Positions 5,661 to 9,565 of a stretch of 9,565 bases of DNA are shown here, one piece after another. Within the stretch, counting starts at the first letter, position 1. Every line of letters starts with the position of its first letter. The DNA is taken from positions 1 to 9,565 of the forward strand of contig JANYFQ010000245.1 in assembly GCA_025362615.1 (NCBI GenBank). The letters run 5' to 3'. Position numbers and translations under genes: made by a program. Source of the stretch: Hymenobacter sp. (lineage in GTDB: Bacteria > Bacteroidota > Bacteroidia > Cytophagales > Hymenobacteraceae). The notes below the pieces were generated by a model. It had not been told where the DNA came from. It saw nothing but the letters and a program-made list of their open reading frames with translations, and did not search any database.

Positions 5661-6638
5661 TCACGCTCCTTCCAGCACCCGCTCTACCCAACCCTTGCCC
5701 CAGTCTTCCAGCTCCTGCACACTCCACAGCGCGGGGTAGAAAATGCGGCGTTGGAACTTGGGGGGCAGGTAGTTGCGCCAGTTGGTGCCGCCGGTGGCGG
5801 GCACGTCGGCGGGTTGGCGCTGGAGGTAGCGCACGGCCGATTTGAAGTGCATCAGCGGCCAGTTCACGTTCACGTTCACGTCGAGCTGCTTGAGGGCCTG
5901 CACCAGGCGCGGGTGCTGGCGCTCGGCGGCGGGCAGGCGCTGCACCACGGCCCACACGTTGGTGTCGTGGTACTGGCGGGCGTGCGCAACCAGCGCATCG
6001 GTGTATTTGCGCTCAAACTCCAAAAGGGTCAATGCTTTCGCGCCCGTTTCTTCGACAGTGGCCCCGGCTTTCCAGTATATGCAGCCGAACATTTGCTGGT
6101 GGTCGGGGCTTTGGCCCAGGGTTTTGCGTTTTTCCTCGTCGGTGAGGTTTTCGAGGGCCGTGCTGGCAATCTCAATCATGCGGTACTGTACCGACTGAAA
6201 GCCCGAAGCCGGCATCAGCGCCATGCGAAACTGCAAAAACTGCTGCTTGTCCATGCCGTCCACCATCACCTCAAACGAGTCAATCAGCTTATCAAAATAG
6301 CGGTTGATGCGGCCCAGGCGCAGGAGCAGCTCGTCGAACGCCGCCGGGGCCAGCAGGGCAATTTGCTCGTACTCACAAAGGCAGAGCTTGAAGTACAGCT
6401 CCGTGATTTGGTGGTAGATGATGAAAATACGCTCGTCGGGCAGCTTGGTGAGCGGGCGTTGCAGCGAGAGCAGGGTTTCCAGCTCGATGTAGTCCCAGTA
6501 ATTTATGTAGTCGGCGTAATAAAGCCCTTCGAGGTAGGCCGCCAGGTCTTGGCCATCGGGGACGTATTTGGCTTGCAAACGTCGTAGCTGGGCCAGCACG
6601 GCCGGCGAAAATTCGTCCGTAGAGTAGGGTTCGGACAT
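5661..6638 (-). CDS. kynA: Tryptophan 2,3-dioxygenase
   Basis: A heme enzyme that opens the indole ring of L-tryptophan with O2 to give N-formylkynurenine, the first step of the kynurenine pathway; cytoplasmic, normally a tetramer. It has 325 residues, somewhat longer than the 298-residue Xanthomonas enzyme, mainly through extra N-terminal sequence. The active-site histidine lies in FIIYHQITELYFKL (72-85, His76). The substrate-carboxylate arginine is in QFRMALMPASGFQS (136-149, Arg138). The proximal heme ligand is His264 in WPLMHFKSAVRYL, and the ATGGTNWRNYLPP loop (281-293) closes over the substrate. Ligand roles are assigned by family comparison. The ATG at 6636-6638 gives the usual start shortly before the conserved LxxYLxxLxxLL-type helices. 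It is transcribed alone on the minus strand, divergent from the serine dehydratase gene. No other kynurenine-pathway gene is visible. Confidence 0.95.
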   Translation of the reverse strand: MSEPYSTDEFSPAVLAQLRRLQAKYVPDGQDLAAYLEGLYYADYINYWDYIELETLLSLQRPLTKLPDERIFIIYHQITELYFKLCLCEYEQIALLAPAAFDELLLRLGRINRYFDKLIDSFEVMVDGMDKQQFLQFRMALMPASGFQSVQYRMIEIASTALENLTDEEKRKTLGQSPDHQQMFGCIYWKAGATVEETGAKALTLLEFERKYTDALVAHARQYHDTNVWAVVQRLPAAERQHPRLVQALKQLDVNVNVNWPLMHFKSAVRYLQRQPADVPATGGTNWRNYLPPKFQRRIFYPALWSVQELEDWGKGWVERVLEGA

Positions 6639-6937
6639 AGAGTAAGGAGTCAGGTGGGTGGGTTAGAAGGGTGTGCGCGGGCGGGCGGGGAAAGCTGCGA
6701 ATATTGCAAAGTACGTGGTTTTTTCACAGAAATTGCGCGGCTAGCCTACTACTTGGGCAACCCTGGCCGGGTAAGCGGGTCTGTGTATGTTTTCAGCCTT
6801 CCGTTTCGCGCCGCTGCCATGCGCAACGCTGATTAAATTCAAGACCAAAAAATCCCGGAATCAAAACCCGAAACCCCCACCGTGCAGAAGATAGCCGCTA
6901 ATTTTAGCCCCGCAAACCCCCTTTCCCTTTCCCTGCC
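6639..6937. other. Divergent intergenic region of the dioxygenase and serine dehydratase genes
   Basis: This 299-bp gap must hold the promoters of both flanking genes. A TATGTTTT at 6786-6793 matches 7 of 8 bases of the Bacteroidota -7 element TAnnTTTG on the plus strand, but no TTTG lies at the right distance upstream. On the minus strand TACTTTG (6707-6713) is one base short of that consensus. A G-rich run sits at 6675-6690. A 60-codon open frame at 6654-6836 has no recognisable features. No promoter can be placed with confidence. Confidence 0.4.
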
Positions 6938-7618
6938 GTGGCCGAAAAAAGCTCTATTTTTGACATGATTGGGCCGGTGATGATTGGGCCTAGCTCGTCG
7001 CACACGGCCGGCGTGGTGCGCATTGCCCGCGCCGCTATCCGCATTCTCGGGGCCGTGCCCACGGAGGCCACCATCACCTTTTACAACTCCTTCGCCCGCA
7101 CCTACGAAGGCCACGGCTCCGACCGCGCCATCGTGGCGGGCCTGCTCGGCTACGCCCCCGACGATACCCGCATCCGCACGGCCTTCGATTTTGCCGCCGC
7201 CGCCGGCCTGCACTACACCTTTCAGAGCGTGGGCAACGCCTCTACGATGCATCCCAACACCATCAAGCTCAACTTGTTGGACGAGCGTACTGGCCGCCGT
7301 ACCGAAGTTGTCGGCCAGAGCCGGGGCGGCGGCGTCATCCGCATTGTGGAAGTAGACGGGTTTCCGGCCGACTTTTCGGCGGCGATGCATACGCTCATCA
7401 TCGACGCCGACGACGTGCCCGGCTCCATTGCCTTCATCGCCTCGGTCATTGCCCACGACAATTGCAACATCGCCACCATGTTTGTGAGCCGCAAGGGCCG
7501 CAACGACGCGGCCCGGCAATTCATCGAAATTGACAGCCCAATTAAAGAAATTACCCTCGCATATTTAAAGCAATTAGACTGGGTTCACGGCATTACTTAC
7601 ATCCCGACGCTGGAATGA
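6938..7618 (+). CDS. sdaAB: L-serine dehydratase, iron-sulfur-dependent, beta subunit
   Basis: With the alpha subunit, which carries the 4Fe-4S cluster, this forms the enzyme that converts L-serine to pyruvate and ammonia in the cytoplasm. The start is GTG at 6938; it places the conserved block IFDMIGPVMIGPSSSHTAG at residues 7-25, as in other beta subunits, and no in-frame ATG precedes it. The family motif YEGHGSDRA is at 56-64. From about residue 151 an ACT domain follows (LIIDADDVPGSIAFIASVIA and the NIATMFVSRKGRNDAARQFIEID stretch), probably the serine-sensing regulatory part. At 226 residues it is a full-length separate beta subunit, not the fused single-chain form. The alpha gene is neither directly upstream (the dioxygenase on the other strand) nor directly downstream (tolC), so it must be encoded elsewhere. 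No Shine-Dalgarno sequence is evident; the bases before the start are pyrimidine-rich. Confidence 0.93.
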   Translation: MAEKSSIFDMIGPVMIGPSSSHTAGVVRIARAAIRILGAVPTEATITFYNSFARTYEGHGSDRAIVAGLLGYAPDDTRIRTAFDFAAAAGLHYTFQSVGNASTMHPNTIKLNLLDERTGRRTEVVGQSRGGGVIRIVEVDGFPADFSAAMHTLIIDADDVPGSIAFIASVIAHDNCNIATMFVSRKGRNDAARQFIEIDSPIKEITLAYLKQLDWVHGITYIPTLE

Positions 7619-7631
7619 TGTTTTCATTATT

Positions 7632-7663
7632 TTTGACAAATAACTCCAGGCCGGATAACTTAC
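7632..7663 (+). promoter_or_regulatory. Candidate promoter for the tolC gene
   Basis: TTTG (7632-7635), then 20 bases, then TAACTTAC (7656-7663). This fits the Bacteroidota -33/-7 pattern TTTG and TAnnTTTG with 6 of 8 matches in the second element. The first element also contains TTGACA (7633-7638). Transcription would begin near 7670 and leave a leader of about 165 bases. The match is moderate in an AT-rich stretch, so it could arise by chance. Confidence 0.3.
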
Positions 7664-7702
7664 GCACTACCCTTACTATCAACGTGTACAGCTTCCGTTA
7701 TT

Positions 7703-7767
7703 TTAATTTAAATTAACATTCACTGCGAAATTTTACCTATTAAATTTTGCGAAACTTTGCGCAAAAT
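7703..7767. promoter_or_regulatory. Two palindromes in the leader of tolC, possible operators
   Basis: A perfect 14-bp palindrome TTAATTTAAATTAA (7703-7716) is followed by an inverted repeat ATTTTGCG (7744-7751) and CGCAAAAT (7760-7767) with an 8-base spacer. TGCGAAA also occurs as a direct repeat near 7723 and 7748. The spacing of the second palindrome suits a dimeric regulator such as the TetR-type repressors common at efflux genes, but no regulator gene is in the window. The AT-rich palindrome may simply be composition. Confidence 0.35.
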
Positions 7768-7833
7768 ACTACCAAATGTCCTCGCTCGTTTTATTTACAA
7801 TAACTACGCACTGATAAAATTTAAGACACACGT

Positions 7834-9357
7834 ATGAGCAGTCCGATTATTAACTGCACCCTTTTACTCGCGGCCATTTTAACGGGCACCACGGCCCGCG
7901 CCCAGGCCCCGGCCACGCCGCCCGCCGCTGCCCTGGCGGCCCCCGCCCAAGCCCAAACCGGCCCCTGGACCCTGCAACGCGCCGTGGATTATGCCCTCGA
8001 CCACAACCTCAACGTGCGTCAGTCCCGCACCAACGCCGACCTCTCGCGGGTGACGCTGCGGCAGAGCAAAGCGGCCCTGCTGCCTTCGGCCAACCTCAAC
8101 GGCAGCCAGGTTTGGAACTACGGCACCAACGTGAACCCGCTCACCTTTGAGTTTAAGAGCCAGACCATTCGGTCCAACAATTTCTCGGGGGTGTCGGCCG
8201 TCACGCTGTTTCAGGGCTTTCAGCTCCGCAACACCATCCGCCGCAACGACCTCGATTACCAGGCCAGCCTGGGCGACATCGAGCAGGCCCGCAACGACTT
8301 GTCGCTCAACGTGGCCTCGGCGTATTTGCAGTATTTGCTGGCCGACGAGCTGGTGCGGGCCAACCAGGTGCGCGTGGCCAGCAGCCAGGCCCAGGTGCAA
8401 CGCACCCAGCAGTTGCTGAAGGCCGGCAGCGTGGCCGAAAGCAACCTGCTCGACAGCCAGTCGCAACTGGCTTCGGACGATTTAAACGTCATCACGGCCC
8501 AAAACCAGTTGGCCCTGGCCCGCCTCAACCTGGTGCAGCTGCTCAACCTCGACGCCGCCTCGGCCGCCAACTTCACCCTTGATACCCCGCAACTCGCTGA
8601 CCCCGACAACGAAGCACCGCTGAACCTCGACCTGGACCAGACCTTTCAGTCGGCCGCCGCCAGCCTGCCCCAAATCAGGGCCGCCGACTTGCGGGTGCAG
8701 AGCGCCCGGCGGGGCATCGACCTGGCCCGTGGCGGCTACTACCCGCGCCTGACGCTGGCGGGCACGGTTTCGACGGGGTTTTCATCGTCCAGCACCGCCC
8801 GGCAAGTCACCGGCGATTCTACGGCCGCCGTGCCCATTCCGGTGTTTGAGTTTGACCCCGTAACCGGGCGACCGCGCCCGACGCAGTTTGCCGTCGTTCA
8901 GCCCCGGCAGCCGCGCTACGACTACCTGCCAGCGGGCTTTTTCAACCAATTGAACGACAACATTGGCAAGACCATCCAGTTCAGCCTCAGCGTGCCTATT
9001 CTCAACGGCTTGCAGGTTCGCAATAACGTGCAACGCTCTGTCATCCAGGAGGAACAGGCCCGCCTCCGCGCCGAGCAAGCCCGCCTGACGCTGCGCCAGA
9101 GCATCGAGCAAGCCTTCACCGATGCCCGCGCTGCCCAGCTCAAATACGCCGCCGCCAAGCGCCAGTCGGCCGCCCTCACCCTCTCGCAGCGCAACGCCGA
9201 AATCCGCTTCAACAACGGCCTGCTCAACGGCACCGATTTCAACATCGCCAAAAACAACCTCACCGGGGCCGAATCGGGCCGCATTCAGGCAAAGTACGAG
9301 TTTATTTTCCGCAAGAAAGTACTCGATTTTTACCAGGGTAAACCGTTGATGTTGTAA
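7834..9357 (+). CDS. TolC-family outer-membrane efflux protein
   Basis: An outer-membrane channel that joins an inner-membrane pump (RND, MFS or ABC type) through a periplasmic adaptor and exports drugs, metals or secreted compounds. It has 507 residues from the ATG at 7834. The signal peptide has a hydrophobic core at about residues 9-18 and an Ala-Gln-Ala cleavage site at 23-25. An Ala/Pro-rich linker follows, then WTLQRAVDYALDHNLNVR (from about residue 47), the usual start of the OEP repeat. The protein shows the two-fold OEP architecture: long helical stretches rich in Ala, Gln and Leu alternate with short beta segments such as SAVTLFQGFQLRN in the first half and LSVPILNGLQVRNN in the second. 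The second half has a long Pro/Thr-rich loop before LSVPILNG, likely an extended external beta-hairpin. No adaptor or pump gene precedes it, and none begins in the 208 bases that follow. The AT-rich leader suggests its own promoter. Confidence 0.92.
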   Translation: MSSPIINCTLLLAAILTGTTARAQAPATPPAAALAAPAQAQTGPWTLQRAVDYALDHNLNVRQSRTNADLSRVTLRQSKAALLPSANLNGSQVWNYGTNVNPLTFEFKSQTIRSNNFSGVSAVTLFQGFQLRNTIRRNDLDYQASLGDIEQARNDLSLNVASAYLQYLLADELVRANQVRVASSQAQVQRTQQLLKAGSVAESNLLDSQSQLASDDLNVITAQNQLALARLNLVQLLNLDAASAANFTLDTPQLADPDNEAPLNLDLDQTFQSAAASLPQIRAADLRVQSARRGIDLARGGYYPRLTLAGTVSTGFSSSSTARQVTGDSTAAVPIPVFEFDPVTGRPRPTQFAVVQPRQPRYDYLPAGFFNQLNDNIGKTIQFSLSVPILNGLQVRNNVQRSVIQEEQARLRAEQARLTLRQSIEQAFTDARAAQLKYAAAKRQSAALTLSQRNAEIRFNNGLLNGTDFNIAKNNLTGAESGRIQAKYEFIFRKKVLDFYQGKPLML

Positions 9358-9363
9358 TTTTTT

Positions 9364-9403
9364 TAGTGAATGAATAAGCGAATGAGTGGGTGAGTGAATT
9401 AGT
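9364..9403. repeat. Degenerate tetranucleotide repeat, about 10 units
   Basis: From 9364 the sequence reads in four-base steps with consensus GART: TAGT, GAAT, GAAT, AAGC, GAAT, GAGT, GGGT, GAGT, GAAT, TAGT. It begins 6 bases after the tolC stop codon. No hairpin terminator is visible. Between 9404 and 9495 I see only two small palindromes (9424-9435 and 9434-9444) and no gene. Confidence 0.65.
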
Positions 9404-9495
9404 AGTTGCGGACACCGGATGACAGTTGCACAACTAATAATTAGAGTTGCTACAATTTGCTAATCATTGCTTTGATATGGACGAACTTCCTGCTG

Positions 9496-9565
9496 AGCTT
9501 GTCGAAGCATCTTTACCCCCTCGCGTAGACCGTGCAACGAAATGGTGAAGATGCTTCGACAAGCT
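9496..9565. repeat. Long inverted repeat reaching the window edge, REP-like element
   Basis: The arm at 9496-9517 pairs with 9544-9565 over 22 positions with a single G-T pair; the outer 17 are perfect (AGCTTGTCGAAGCATCT and its complement). The spacer is 26 bases. The right arm ends exactly at the window edge, so the stem may be longer. The core CTGAGCTTGTCGAAG is, from general knowledge, a widely dispersed intergenic palindromic repeat in several bacterial groups. It could also act as a transcription end, but no gene or terminal inverted-repeat context shows a transposon here. Confidence 0.7.

Noticed and set aside
5751..6587. 278-codon plus-strand open frame over tryptophan dioxygenase
   Set aside because: Fully antisense to a gene with all its catalytic motifs; no conserved pattern in the translation.
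6654..6836. 60-codon plus-strand open frame in the divergent intergenic region
   Set aside because: Non-ATG start, no recognisable domain, signal peptide or ribosome-binding site, and it lies where promoters are expected.
7614..7635. Terminator after the serine dehydratase gene (AATGA and TCATT followed by a T-rich stretch)
   Set aside because: Only five A/T-rich base pairs; too weak to call.
9361..9565. Insertion sequence at the right edge
   Set aside because: An inverted repeat is present but there is no transposase frame and no visible target duplication; a REP-like element fits better.
1..9565. CRISPR array, tRNA or rRNA genes
   Set aside because: No regularly spaced repeats with unique spacers, no cloverleaf and no conserved rRNA segment were seen on either strand.

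Overview
The window looks like a high-GC member of the Bacteroidota, most likely Hymenobacter or a close relative. The evidence is a type B CHU_C (gliding-motility-associated) sorting domain of the type IX secretion system on a secreted protein, a Bacteroidota-style histidine ammonia-lyase, few recognisable Shine-Dalgarno sequences, GC-rich coding with C/G-ending codons, and AT-rich or repeat-filled intergenic gaps. The genus is inferred from style only; no rRNA or other marker gene is present.

Layout. At the left edge is the 3' part of hutH (histidine ammonia-lyase, +, about 50 N-terminal residues missing). Next come a secreted multidomain CHU_C protein (1468-3477, +), a GtrB/ArnC-type family 2 glycosyltransferase with two C-terminal membrane helices (3631-4629, +) and a YdjC/ChbG-family carbohydrate deacetylase (4781-5590, +). 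Tryptophan 2,3-dioxygenase follows on the minus strand (5661-6638), convergent with the deacetylase and separated from it by a perfect 16-bp inverted repeat. The beta subunit of iron-sulfur L-serine dehydratase (6938-7618, +) diverges from the dioxygenase. After an AT-rich 215-bp gap comes a TolC-family outer-membrane efflux protein (7834-9357, +). The last 200 bp hold a degenerate tetranucleotide repeat and a long inverted repeat that reaches the right edge.

Function. Three genes (hutH, tryptophan dioxygenase, serine dehydratase beta) begin the breakdown of histidine, tryptophan and serine, but they do not form one operon. The glycosyltransferase and the deacetylase make the most plausible functional pair. 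They resemble FlmF2/NaxD or ArnC/ArnD, where a sugar is loaded on a polyprenyl phosphate and then N-deacetylated or deformylated for envelope modification. The CHU_C protein and TolC are cell-surface components with no visible partners here.

The genes are recognisable families and I see no clearly new multi-gene system. The less expected content lies between genes. Most gaps carry a short repeat with its own unit: 8 bp after hutH, 8 bp after the CHU_C gene, 7 bp before the glycosyltransferase, a 53-bp tandem duplication after it, a 16-bp inverted repeat between the convergent genes, and 4 bp after tolC. The region from 4596 to 4765 is the most structured: two mirror-image 13-bp hairpins flank the 53-bp duplication, and the first hairpin also encodes the C-terminus of the glycosyltransferase.
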